Assembly: GCA_964575255.1 (NCBI GenBank)
Contig: CAZNPZ010000004.1
Span: forward strand, 50,611 to 114,610
Reading direction: 5' to 3'
From: JAEZHK01 sp964575255
GTDB lineage: Bacteria; Bacillota; Clostridia; Christensenellales; Aristaeellaceae
Length of the DNA stretch: 64,000 nucleotides
Position numbers and translations under genes: made by a program. The notes below the pieces were generated by a model, which made no database searches, was not told the DNA's origin, and worked only from the letters and a program-made list of their open reading frames with translations. Below are positions 29,278 to 37,599 of this stretch, piece after piece (the stretch's first letter is position 1; each line of letters starts with the position of its first letter).

Positions 29278-30837
29278 TTAGCGGGCGTTCGGATCGACGC
29301 CGTCAAACATGGTGTCAAATGCAACCTTCAGTTCCTGGAAGGCCTTCTTGGCTTCCGGGTTCTCGCGCAGGCTGGCCAGATACGCGCGGTAGTCCTCGAC
29401 GGACATCTGTCCGGCCACGGTGCGCACGAAGTTGGCTTCGTACTCGCTCTGGATGGTGGGGTAGAACTGGCTCCAGGTGGCAGACGCGATGCAGGTGAAC
29501 ACATCCATCTTGCCGGGGTTTTCCGGGCTGTTGATGGCTTTCACACGCTCAAGCTTGGCATCGTTGTACTCCTTGGGGGCCGTGACGCAGACCACCTTCG
29601 CCCAGGTGTTGGCAATCATGGGCAGGGGCTGCTGCACGCCAGTGCCAATCTGCTTCGCGCCCAGCTCGGTCATCACACGGTTGCCGGCCTCGTCATAGTT
29701 GTAGTGCACGCCTTCCCAGCCGTAGTAGCCCTTCATGGTCATGTCTTCCTGGCAGCAGTACTCAAAGTAATCAAGAATGCGCAGCATCTTCTCTTCGGGC
29801 ACCTTGCTCGAAATGTGGAAGAAGCCGTAGTTGCCCTTCTCGATGCGGTTGGTGGTGCCCTTCGGGCCCTTCAAGGGCAGCAGCACTTCAAACTCGGCAT
29901 CAGGCTGCGTGACCTTCGCCTTCTGCGAATAGTCGTAGTCGCGCCAGATATTGTAGCCATAGGACGCTGCGCGACCGGAGATGATGATGTCCTCTGCCTG
30001 GGTGTTCTTCATGACGGAGAATTCCTGAGAGAGGATGCCCAGTTCATACAACTCGTTCATGTAGGCCGCGAAGTCCGCCATCTCATCCATCAAACGGTTG
30101 TGGATCAGGCCGCCATCGGCGTCATAAGCCAGATCGTACAGGCCGAACGCGCCGCGGAACACGTCCCAAGCGCAGTCCAGGCCCACGCCGCCCCAGCCGA
30201 CAAGGCCCAGGGTGGAGCCGGTGCCGCTGGCGTCATTGTCTACGAACACTTTCAAGGTGTCACGGTACTCGTCAAGCGTAGTCGGGAACGGCAGGTTGTA
30301 CTTTTCCAGCCAATCTTTGCGGATGGACAAGCCCAGGTCGATCTGCGGGCGGGAGCGCGGAATCGCATAGATCTGACCCTCAAAGCTGGCGTACTTGAAC
30401 GCGTTGGGGGTGACGTTCTTGGCCAGGTTCGGATATCTGGAGAAATCGCCCAGGTAGGGGGTCAGGTTCCAGAACGCGCCGTTCTGAATGGCCTGTACAG
30501 TCGTGGGGCGGTTGGCGTCCTCGCTCATGATGATGTCGGGTAGATCGCCCGAGGCGAGGATCAGGTCATACTTGGTGGCGTAGTCGTTCGAGGGGATGAA
30601 ATTGATCGTCCACTTGGAGTTTGTTTCTTCAAAGAAGCGGGTCCACCATTCGTTGTTGAAATCAGGGGAGTCTTCCCAGTTGGGCGAGACAAAGGTGACC
30701 TCAAGCAGCTCCTGCGAAGAAGGATCATGTGCGTCCCCAGGGGCGCCGGCGTCTTCTGCCAGAGCCCAGGTCGGGATGCAAGTGCTGATCGCCAGCGTAA
30801 GGCAGACAACCAATGATAGAACGCGCAACTTGTTCAT
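29278..30837 (-). CDS. ABC transporter substrate-binding protein, LplA type
   Basis: Large extracellular sugar-binding protein of 519 residues. The signal peptide ends at WALA-ED near residue 27; no lipobox. The body shows the LplA-like opening with VTFVSPNWEDSPDFNNEWW and later LILASGDLPDIIM. The ATG is preceded by AAGGAGGTAGG. Two LplB/LplC-type permeases lie upstream in the same operon and a GH2 enzyme downstream, so the ligand is probably an oligosaccharide or substituted glycoside. No ATPase gene is in the operon. Confidence 0.88.
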   Translation of the reverse strand: MNKLRVLSLVVCLTLAISTCIPTWALAEDAGAPGDAHDPSSQELLEVTFVSPNWEDSPDFNNEWWTRFFEETNSKWTINFIPSNDYATKYDLILASGDLPDIIMSEDANRPTTVQAIQNGAFWNLTPYLGDFSRYPNLAKNVTPNAFKYASFEGQIYAIPRSRPQIDLGLSIRKDWLEKYNLPFPTTLDEYRDTLKVFVDNDASGTGSTLGLVGWGGVGLDCAWDVFRGAFGLYDLAYDADGGLIHNRLMDEMADFAAYMNELYELGILSQEFSVMKNTQAEDIIISGRAASYGYNIWRDYDYSQKAKVTQPDAEFEVLLPLKGPKGTTNRIEKGNYGFFHISSKVPEEKMLRILDYFEYCCQEDMTMKGYYGWEGVHYNYDEAGNRVMTELGAKQIGTGVQQPLPMIANTWAKVVCVTAPKEYNDAKLERVKAINSPENPGKMDVFTCIASATWSQFYPTIQSEYEANFVRTVAGQMSVEDYRAYLASLRENPEAKKAFQELKVAFDTMFDGVDPNAR

Positions 30838-30878
30838 GTTCTTCCTACCTCCTTGAATATTTTGATCTATGTTAGGGA

Positions 30879-31754
30879 CTATCCCTTAACACCGCCCAAA
30901 GTCAGACCCGAAATGAAGTACCTTTGTAGGAAGGGATACAGTACCAGAATTGGCAGCATCGCGATCATGACCGCCGCCATGCGCAGCGGTTCCTGGGGGA
31001 GCATTGCGCTGTCTGTGGCGCCCTGCATGCCCGCGTTTTGCGAACCTGCATCCACGATAAGGGACTTCACCAGCAATTGCAAGGTCCATTTTGTGGAATC
31101 AGTGATGAACAACATGGCGTTAAAATATGTATTCCAATGCGCCACGGCGAACAGCAACGTGAACGAGGCGAGGCAGGGTAAGGACAACGGCAATATGATG
31201 CGAAGGAAGATGCCGATGTCAGACGAGCCGTCGATCTTGGCCGCCTCCTGGAGTTCCTCGGGGATGCCCGTCATAAAACTTCGCACCACGATGATGTTCC
31301 ATGCGCTGGTTGCGGTGGAGAGTATCAGCGCCCAGAGCGAGTTTATCAGGTGCAGATCCTTGATCAACATGTAGAACGGAACGATGCCCGCGCTGAACAG
31401 CATGGTGAAGATCGTCAGCATCGTGAAGAACTTTTGCCCGGGCAGCGAACGGCGTGTGAGCCCATAAGCGAAGGTGAACGTCACGAACAGGTTGATAATG
31501 GTGCCGATGACCGTCACGTAGGCGGTGGAATTGATCGCATCCACAAAGGTGCGCGTGGAGAGCAGGTAGCGGTAGTTCTCAAGCGACCATTTTGCGGGAA
31601 TCAAATAGAACTTAAGGGGTACATAAGCGCTGTGGTGCGTAAAGGAGATCGCGAACACATACACGAACGGGGCGAGACAAATGAGCGAGAATATGCCGAC
31701 AAACAGGCACAAAACAACGTCCCCGGCGGTAAGCTTCTTTCCGGAAAACGACAT
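30879..31754 (-). CDS. ABC transporter permease, LplC/YtcP type
   Basis: Integral membrane protein of 291 residues. It carries the SFTHHSAYVPLKFYLIP segment after the first helix, the EAA loop LQEAAKIDGSSDIGIF and the C-terminus YFISGLTLGGVKG, all typical of the LplC group. The start ATG follows AAAGGGGGG. It lies 18 bases after its partner and 41 bases before the SBP gene. Confidence 0.88.
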   Translation of the reverse strand: MSFSGKKLTAGDVVLCLFVGIFSLICLAPFVYVFAISFTHHSAYVPLKFYLIPAKWSLENYRYLLSTRTFVDAINSTAYVTVIGTIINLFVTFTFAYGLTRRSLPGQKFFTMLTIFTMLFSAGIVPFYMLIKDLHLINSLWALILSTATSAWNIIVVRSFMTGIPEELQEAAKIDGSSDIGIFLRIILPLSLPCLASFTLLFAVAHWNTYFNAMLFITDSTKWTLQLLVKSLIVDAGSQNAGMQGATDSAMLPQEPLRMAAVMIAMLPILVLYPFLQRYFISGLTLGGVKG

Positions 31755-31771
31755 GTGTAATACCCCCCTTT

Positions 31772-32710
31772 CTAGAATAATCCGTCGTGACCGAGCCGCT
31801 TCACGGTGAAATTGGATATCAGTACGAGCGCCATATTAACAAGGCCCTTGAAGATGCCCACGGAGACGCCGATACTGATGACGCCGCGCTGAACGCCCTG
31901 CGTGAAGGCATAGGTGTCAAACACCTCTGCGACATCCATGACCAGCGGGTTTTGCATCAGCAGAATCTGCTCGAGTGCCACATCGCACACCTGACCCAGC
32001 CTCAGGATGAGCATGAGCACGATTGTGGGGGCGATGCCGGGAATCGTCACATGCAGGATCTGTTTGAACCGCGTGGCGCCGTCAATGGCGGCGGCCTCAT
32101 AGCGATCCGGGCTGATGCTCGTGATGGCGGCCAGGAACAGGATGGTACCCCAGCCGGTTTCACGCCAGATGGACTGCGCCGTAATGATGAACCAGAACAA
32201 CTTTGGGTTGCTTAAAAAGGAAATTTGCTTGCCTGTGATCGGCAGGAGCAGTTTGTTGATCAGCCCGACATCCATGGACAACAGGAAGAAAGAGAAGCTG
32301 GCGACCACGACCCATGACAGGAAGTGGGGTAAGTAGACCAGCGACTGCGTGAGCCGCTTGTACTTGCTAAACCGAATCTCGCTCAGCGCAACGGCCAGAA
32401 TGATCGGCAACGGAAAATAGAAAACGATGTTCATCAGGTTGATGACCAAGGTGTTTCGCAACATATTGAGAAACACCCGGCTCTGGAAGAGCTCGATAAA
32501 GTGTTTGAAACCAACGAATGTGCTCAACTCTGGGCGGTACGGGTTGTAGTCCTGAAACGCGATCTTCAATCCCCACAGGGGAGCGATTTTGAAAACCGCA
32601 AAGTAGATCAAACCAGGCAACAGAAGCAGATAAATCTGCCAATGGGCACAGATTTTTACGAGCGTGCGGCGCTTTGTCAGTCCCGGTCTTCTTTCGGTGT
32701 TTGCAACCAT
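31772..32710 (-). CDS. ABC transporter permease, LplB/YteP type
   Basis: Integral membrane protein of 312 residues, first gene of the minus-strand operon. It has the LplB hallmarks GLKIAFQDYNPYRP after the first helix and the EAA loop YEAAAIDGATRFKQI. The start is ATG 32710 with AAAGGAG upstream; a TTG immediately before it (32713) is an equal alternative. Regulation is probably by the divergent AraC-type protein. Confidence 0.88.
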   Translation of the reverse strand: MVANTERRPGLTKRRTLVKICAHWQIYLLLLPGLIYFAVFKIAPLWGLKIAFQDYNPYRPELSTFVGFKHFIELFQSRVFLNMLRNTLVINLMNIVFYFPLPIILAVALSEIRFSKYKRLTQSLVYLPHFLSWVVVASFSFFLLSMDVGLINKLLLPITGKQISFLSNPKLFWFIITAQSIWRETGWGTILFLAAITSISPDRYEAAAIDGATRFKQILHVTIPGIAPTIVLMLILRLGQVCDVALEQILLMQNPLVMDVAEVFDTYAFTQGVQRGVISIGVSVGIFKGLVNMALVLISNFTVKRLGHDGLF

Positions 32711-33077
32711 CAAGACGGCACTCCTTTTACTAAGAAATCCTTGTAGCGTTGGCGCAGCTTATCGACATGTCTGACGCCGATGTCAACGTTCCATGCTCGA
32801 ATCATATAATATTGCATAGAAATGTGTAAAGTGCTAATTCTTTTCTGTAAATTCTGACAGTTTCGCTTGTTTTTCTGTCTTTTTGCCACCGATGCATTGC
32901 TGTTGTGCCAAAAGCAGAACTCATCCGCCGAAAAACGACCTGTTATAGCTAAAACTGTCAGCCCCGAGTCGTTGACACCGAAAATCGCATCTCGTATACT
33001 TGAAAGTAGCACATGAATTGTCATACAGAACGATCAGATGTGCCAATTATTTCTGGCGATTGGGAGGTGAGGATGTG
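32711..33077. promoter_or_regulatory. Divergent control region between importer operon and AraC gene
   Basis: About 370 AT-richer bases. For the minus strand, TTGACA (32786-32781) with GATAAG (32763-32758) at 17 bases is a weak candidate promoter, as expected for an activator-dependent operon. The AraC promoter lies at 32972-33000. I could not identify AraC half-sites with confidence. Confidence 0.4.
32972..33000 (+). promoter_or_regulatory. Promoter of the AraC-type regulator gene
   Basis: TTGACA at 32972-32977 and TATACT at 32995-33000 with a 17-base spacer; predicted leader of about 70 bases. Confidence 0.7.
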
Positions 33078-35384
33078 ATGAGTTCAATAAGGCTGAAAAT
33101 CCGGAACTTAACGCAGCGCGTAAATTTTAAATCGACGGGCAGCAAGCGCTTTTACTACAGCATCGTGTTCAAGATGATATTGGCCATCTGCACGGCGGCG
33201 CTTCTGGCGGGTGTGGTCGTCGTTCAAATCCTGTCACACAACGAGATGAGCCGGGCGAACCAGGAGAGCAACGCGACGATCCGGGTTATGGCCAACAATC
33301 TGGACGATGTGCTGTATGCGATGGAAAAGCAGAGCTTTCAGCTGACGCAAAGCGACAATACAAAGGAGATCCTGGAGCACAGTCACTTCTCCGAGGACAT
33401 CCCTCTGAGCCTGAGTATGGCGAACGAATTAATGCTCTACAAGAATAATAACGATGCAATTGACGAGATTTACTTATATAATGAAGCTATGATGGGCGTG
33501 CTTTCTAATAGATTCGGATATCGGGACAGCCTCAGCGAACATTACCGGGAGAGCCTGTACCTGATCGGCCTTAGCCGCCCTGCGGGGTGGTGCTATCCGC
33601 CGGGAGTAAACCCGGAAACCCATGTGGCATATTACCGGAAGCTGCCTATGCTCAGCAAAGAGCCAAAGGGGTTATTGGTGTTCTATATCAAAAAACAGAT
33701 GCTGTACTCTTATCTGATGGGGTTTTCGACCAACAAAGCCGGAGCGCTGTTGGTGCTTGACAACGACGATAGCGTTATCCTCGAAATAGACAATCTGGGC
33801 GCTCCGCTGACAGAACCGCTCAACTCCTTCCTGTCCACAATGGTTCCAAAGCCGCCACGGGAGGAAGAACCACTTGTGTCTGTCGTCAATGTGCACGGCA
33901 AGGACTACTTGGTGGCGCAGATGAAGAAGTTCTCGGGGAAGACTTACCTTTCTATCCTGGAAAAGAGTCGCGTCGTGGACAATATCACACGGGTCATACT
34001 TCCGGTGCTGGGCGTGATCCTGTTTACCATTTGCGGCGGAATCGGGTTCGCGGTACTGTATTCACGGCAACTGTATTCGCCGGTTCGGGACTTGGTGCTC
34101 AGGGGTCGTGCATTGGGCGTTCTGGACGCGCCTTACAAAAACGAAATCCTGTACATCGGAGAATGCTTTGACCAGTTGAGTCAGGAGACCCAGGCGCTTC
34201 AACAGTACGCAAGCCAAATCAATACCAAGATGCGCGCGGACTTCCTGATGAGTCTATTGTGCGGCACGACGACGCTTTCTCAGGATGTGCTCGACGAATG
34301 CCGCGCGCACTCAATCCCCACAGATTGCCAATATGTGGTGCTGGTGTTTTGTGCCGAAGACTGCCTGCATTCGGGCGGAACGGAGCTCTTGATCGATAGC
34401 TTGTCGTATGTTTCCGGGTGCGGAGGCGCTTTGTTCCCGAAGGATCTGCTCGTCAGAAACAAGAACAACCTGATCCTCGTGGGTTACTTTCCGCCTGATG
34501 CGGGCAAGAAGGCAATTTTGGATGTCTGCAGCGCATTTTCGGAAGAGGTTCTTGACCGCTTAGGCAGGGGGATCCGTGTTGGTATAGGCACGGTTCGCCA
34601 GCATATAAGCAAGCTCTCGTCATCGTACAGGGATGCCATGTTCAGTGCCAACGAGTGCATTCTGGACGATGAGGGCAGGCGGATCTTCGTGTCCAGCGAC
34701 GCGCCCAAGCGCAAGCCGGGCAATATTTCCGTAGTGCATGAGAGCGCAAAGTACATGGCAGAATGGATCGAAAATGGAAAGGTCGACCAGCTACGGGAGG
34801 AATTTGAGCGTTTTGTTAGGGCAACTGTTGAATCCGGGTCTGGAAGTTATGCGTTTCAGATGTTCAGCATGCTGCTGGCGGACATCCTGTTCCTGGTTGA
34901 CCACCGCAGCGAAATCAGCGCTTCAGATCTGCTGGAACAGGAAGTATTCTTCCATCTTGACGAGTGTCAGACGGTGGATGAAGCGCGCAATTGGTTTGTG
35001 AACAGCCTGTTCCCCGGAATCATGAAGCAGAAGCGGCTGGTCAACAAACAGGACGAGGCGATACCCGTGGTCTGCCGGTACATACGCGAAAGTATTCGGG
35101 GCGATATCACATTGGCTGGGTGCGCGGAGATCGTCAATTTGAGCCCGTCGTATCTGAGTAAGCTTTTCAAGCGGGAGGTGGGGATGTCGTTCTTGGAGTT
35201 TGTGCTTAAGCACAAGCTGGATGTGGTAAAGGAGATGCTGCTCGATACCGATATGAGCATCAGCGATATCGCCGAGCAGATCGGATATTCGCCCCGCAGC
35301 CTGTACCGCCAGTTCTACAAACAGACGGGGCAGTCGCCCAACGAATTCAGGAAGGCGGGTCAGAAGCCGGGGACGGCAGGATAA
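33078..35384 (+). CDS. Membrane-anchored AraC-family regulator with extracellular sensor domain
   Basis: One-protein signal transducer of 768 residues. A first membrane helix (about 30-50, MILAICTAALLAGVVVVQ), an external Cache-like sensor of about 230 residues and a second helix (near 305-328, VLGVILFTICGGIGFAVLY) precede cytoplasmic regions and a C-terminal double helix-turn-helix AraC domain (ITLAGCAEIVNLSPSYLSK and SISDIAEQIGYSPRSLYRQF). The start at 33078 follows GGGAGGTGAGG. It is divergent from the Lpl-type importer operon, the usual arrangement for regulators that sense extracellular saccharides and activate the neighbouring transporter. Confidence 0.9.
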   Translation: MSSIRLKIRNLTQRVNFKSTGSKRFYYSIVFKMILAICTAALLAGVVVVQILSHNEMSRANQESNATIRVMANNLDDVLYAMEKQSFQLTQSDNTKEILEHSHFSEDIPLSLSMANELMLYKNNNDAIDEIYLYNEAMMGVLSNRFGYRDSLSEHYRESLYLIGLSRPAGWCYPPGVNPETHVAYYRKLPMLSKEPKGLLVFYIKKQMLYSYLMGFSTNKAGALLVLDNDDSVILEIDNLGAPLTEPLNSFLSTMVPKPPREEEPLVSVVNVHGKDYLVAQMKKFSGKTYLSILEKSRVVDNITRVILPVLGVILFTICGGIGFAVLYSRQLYSPVRDLVLRGRALGVLDAPYKNEILYIGECFDQLSQETQALQQYASQINTKMRADFLMSLLCGTTTLSQDVLDECRAHSIPTDCQYVVLVFCAEDCLHSGGTELLIDSLSYVSGCGGALFPKDLLVRNKNNLILVGYFPPDAGKKAILDVCSAFSEEVLDRLGRGIRVGIGTVRQHISKLSSSYRDAMFSANECILDDEGRRIFVSSDAPKRKPGNISVVHESAKYMAEWIENGKVDQLREEFERFVRATVESGSGSYAFQMFSMLLADILFLVDHRSEISASDLLEQEVFFHLDECQTVDEARNWFVNSLFPGIMKQKRLVNKQDEAIPVVCRYIRESIRGDITLAGCAEIVNLSPSYLSKLFKREVGMSFLEFVLKHKLDVVKEMLLDTDMSISDIAEQIGYSPRSLYRQFYKQTGQSPNEFRKAGQKPGTAG

Positions 35385-35387
35385 GGA

Positions 35388-35505
35388 TTGATACCAATCC
35401 AAACCATTTGATTGTTCGTCGAACCCGGATCTTTTCGCGCGAGGCGTTGTCGCTCTGTGCTCAACGTTGCGATGCTACGCCTCGCATCGATACCTCTTAA
35501 GATGA
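35388..35505. repeat. Dispersed intergenic repeat, copy 1
   Basis: Begins ATACCAATCCAAACCATTT and includes TGTCGCT, GCTCAACGT and TGCTACGC blocks. The same blocks in the same order and spacing occur at 63588-63695. Roughly two thirds of the positions match by eye. It resembles the end of an insertion sequence or a MITE; no transposase lies beside this copy. Confidence 0.5.
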
Positions 35506-35535
35506 TTACCATTTTACTTGATATGAGGACAGAAG

Positions 35536-35566
35536 AATCTCCGGCGGGATCAACCTGCCGGAGATT
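35536..35566 (+). terminator. Stem-loop downstream of the AraC gene
   Basis: A perfect 10-bp stem (AATCTCCGGC and GCCGGAGATT) with an 11-base loop, 150 bases after the stop. The following GTTATCT is only weakly U-rich. Confidence 0.5.
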
Positions 35567-35721
35567 GTTATCTGGGTAAAGCGATGGTTAAATAAGGTGA
35601 CGCAGTGCCGAGGTGAATTTTCGTCCCCGCAAGGAGCCAGAAGGGAGCCGTAGCAGCACTACCGCGACCGGTTGAGCGACACGGTGGGGGCAATAAGGCG
35701 ACCGGCAATCCTCGCCGAATC

Positions 35722-35751
35722 AATCAGCGGTTACCCAGGTAACCGCTGATT
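35722..35751. repeat. Perfect 14+14 inverted repeat (AATCAGCGGTTACC)
   Basis: Two 14-base arms separated by CA. A close match to one arm, GGTAACCACTGATT, is found at 47801-47814 right after the hexokinase-like gene. This suggests terminal repeats of a lost mobile element, here joined head to head. The stretch 35567-35720 between this and the stem-loop holds nothing I recognise. Confidence 0.45.
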
Positions 35752-35786
35752 AAAGGCCGAAGCAGTTCAAGAAGCGACGCCAATGA

Positions 35787-36275
35787 TTGAGAACCATACC
35801 GAGCGGAGCTAAGAATTGCGGCTTCCGAAGCGCGGCGGACGTTGATTCTTTCCGAATCGAATACATCGATGCACCTCGACGTAAGGTGTCGGAGATCATG
35901 CGGGAAAACCTCGATGAAGCGCAGGCGATCAAAGCGTATATCGGGCGGCACGCGAATGAAGATATCGCCGTGCTTACGCCCTACAGGCATCAACTGCACT
36001 TGATTGAGTGGCAGTGCCCGGATCTCAAGCGCAGGGATTGCATCCTGACAGTCCACGGATCCCAGGGGAGAGAGTGGGAAACCATCGTCTGCGACACTTC
36101 AGATATGCATTTCACAAATACCCAGAACCGATCATCAAAGGGGAGATTGCTCATCAACACCGCCGTAAGCCGAGCGAAGAAGCGGCTGATCTTGGTCTGT
36201 GATTATTCGCATTGGATTCAGAAGAACGGACAGATGATTTGCGCGCTTTTGAAGAATACGCGCCCCGTGAACTGA
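35787..36275 (+). pseudogene. C-terminal fragment of a superfamily 1 helicase
   Basis: From about 35850 the frame reads as the end of a UvrD/Dna2-like SF1 helicase: AVLTPYRHQ, then motif V (VHGSQGREWETIV) and motif VI (NTAVSRAKKRLILV). The ATPase half with Walker A and B is absent, and the first 20 residues of the frame do not fit, so this is a 5'-truncated relic. It is followed closely by an intact LacI gene with its own promoter and is flanked upstream by repeat debris. Confidence 0.7.
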
Positions 36276-36334
36276 TTTCAATCATGAGCTTTTGACCATT
36301 TCCGAATTTATAGTAAATGTAAGAGTCATAGCTA

Positions 36335-36363
36335 TTGACAGGTTGATGGCATGATGATATAAT
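36335..36363 (+). promoter_or_regulatory. Perfect consensus promoter of the lacI gene at 36.4 kb
   Basis: TTGACA at 36335-36340 and TATAAT at 36358-36363, spacer 17 bases: all twelve positions match consensus. The operator at 36373-36396 begins 10 bases downstream, over the expected start site. Confidence 0.85.
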
Positions 36364-36372
36364 CTGATACAT

Positions 36373-36396
36373 AAAAATCGTATCGTTACGATTTTT
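36373..36396. promoter_or_regulatory. LacI operator, copy 1 (autoregulatory)
   Basis: A perfect inverted repeat, AAAAATCGTA and TACGATTTTT around TCGT. Its location at the transcription start of the lacI gene implies self-repression. The reverse complement shares its first 18 bases with the site at 37486. Confidence 0.8.
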
Positions 36397-36406
36397 GGAG
36401 GGGCAT

Positions 36407-37444
36407 ATGGCTTTGATCAAGGATGTAGCGCGTGAGGCTGGCGTTTCACCAACTACGGTTTCATCGGTGATCAATGGATTGAACTGTGTTAAGCCAACCA
36501 CCCGGGAGAAGGTACTCAAGGCCATCGACAGTCTTGGGTACTCACCCAACATCGCTGCCCGTGAACTGGTGACTCGCAAAAAGCAGAACATCGGTCTGAT
36601 TCTGATGACCTATGAAAGCTATACAAGCCGCAGAAGCACGCCGGATGGCGGCGAGGAACTGATGTATGAGGAATACATCAGCGGTATCGCACAGATAATT
36701 GCTGGAAGCGGCTACGGCCTGTTGATTGAGTATTTCTGCTATGTGCCAGGCAGCCAGGAAATACCCAGGATTATAAAGGAAAATCGGGTTGCGGGCGTGA
36801 TCGTAGCCGGTTCCATTTATACGGACAGCTTCATCGAGCTGATCAAACAAGAAACGGATGCCGTAGTAACCATTGGCTGCCACAGTCAGCTGGCTGATTT
36901 CGTAGTGAACGATTATATGGAATCCATGATCGCCGCTGTGCGTTATCTCGTTTCATGTGGTCACAGGCGCATCGCCTATCTAAGCGGCGACCCGATGACA
37001 TATGCCTATCCCCTCAAACGGCTGGGCTATAAAATGGGCTTGGAGGAAGCAGGCATCGCCTATGACGGCAGCCTTGTTCTGCCCTGCCGCTACCAGGTCA
37101 TAGAGGGCTACGAAGCGGCGCGCACCTTGCACGCCCTGCCTAGCGGAACAGGGCCTACGGCCATTTTATGCGCGGGAGACCTGTTGGCGGTGGGGGCTCT
37201 CCATTTCTTCTATGAGAACGGCATCCGGGTTCCACAGGATTATTCTATTATGGGGTATGAAAACACCAATCTTGCCATCTACGTGACTCCACGCTTGTCT
37301 ACGGTTGACTGGCACAAGAACGTGATGAACGAAAAGGCTTGTCGCCTGCTGCTGGACAGGCTGAAGGACCCTGGCCTGAAGCGCACCGGCGTAGTAGTGC
37401 CCTGTGAGATCAAGGTGCGCGAATCCGTTTTGTGTTTGAAATGA
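36407..37444 (+). CDS. LacI-family transcriptional regulator
   Basis: Sugar-responsive repressor of 345 residues. The helix-turn-helix is at the N-terminus (LIKDVAREAGVSPTTVSSVI), followed by the hinge YSPNIAARELVTRKKQ and a type I sugar-binding domain. The start at 36407 follows GGAGGGG. Two near-identical palindromes, at its own start site and upstream of the next gene, mark it as a local regulator controlling itself and the importer operon that follows. Confidence 0.9.
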   Translation: MALIKDVAREAGVSPTTVSSVINGLNCVKPTTREKVLKAIDSLGYSPNIAARELVTRKKQNIGLILMTYESYTSRRSTPDGGEELMYEEYISGIAQIIAGSGYGLLIEYFCYVPGSQEIPRIIKENRVAGVIVAGSIYTDSFIELIKQETDAVVTIGCHSQLADFVVNDYMESMIAAVRYLVSCGHRRIAYLSGDPMTYAYPLKRLGYKMGLEEAGIAYDGSLVLPCRYQVIEGYEAARTLHALPSGTGPTAILCAGDLLAVGALHFFYENGIRVPQDYSIMGYENTNLAIYVTPRLSTVDWHKNVMNEKACRLLLDRLKDPGLKRTGVVVPCEIKVRESVLCLK

Positions 37445-37485
37445 GGTGAAGCATCGGTTAAAGAAAAGGATCATTTTCTTTAGTC

Positions 37486-37509
37486 AAAAATCGTAACGAT
37501 ACAATTTGG
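37486..37509. promoter_or_regulatory. LacI operator, copy 2, upstream of the importer operon
   Basis: AAAAATCGTAACGATACAATTT; the first 18 bases are identical to the reverse complement of the operator at 36373-36396, and the right arm is degenerate. TACAAT at 37500-37505 inside it may be the -10 box, so binding would block transcription of the SBP-permease operon. Confidence 0.75.
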
Positions 37510-37599
37510 AGTTGCCTTCGATTTGGTAGCTGACCAGCAAAACTACAGGTTGTAGGGTAGATGCTTGGGAATAGCATCAATTATAAGGAGGAGATCTAC

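Noticed and set aside
20101..32710. Sulfoquinovose (sulfo-TK) degradation cluster proper
   Set aside because: No GH31 sulfoquinovosidase, sulfoquinovose isomerase, sulfonate exporter or sulfolactaldehyde-specific genes seen; only the pathway logic is similar.
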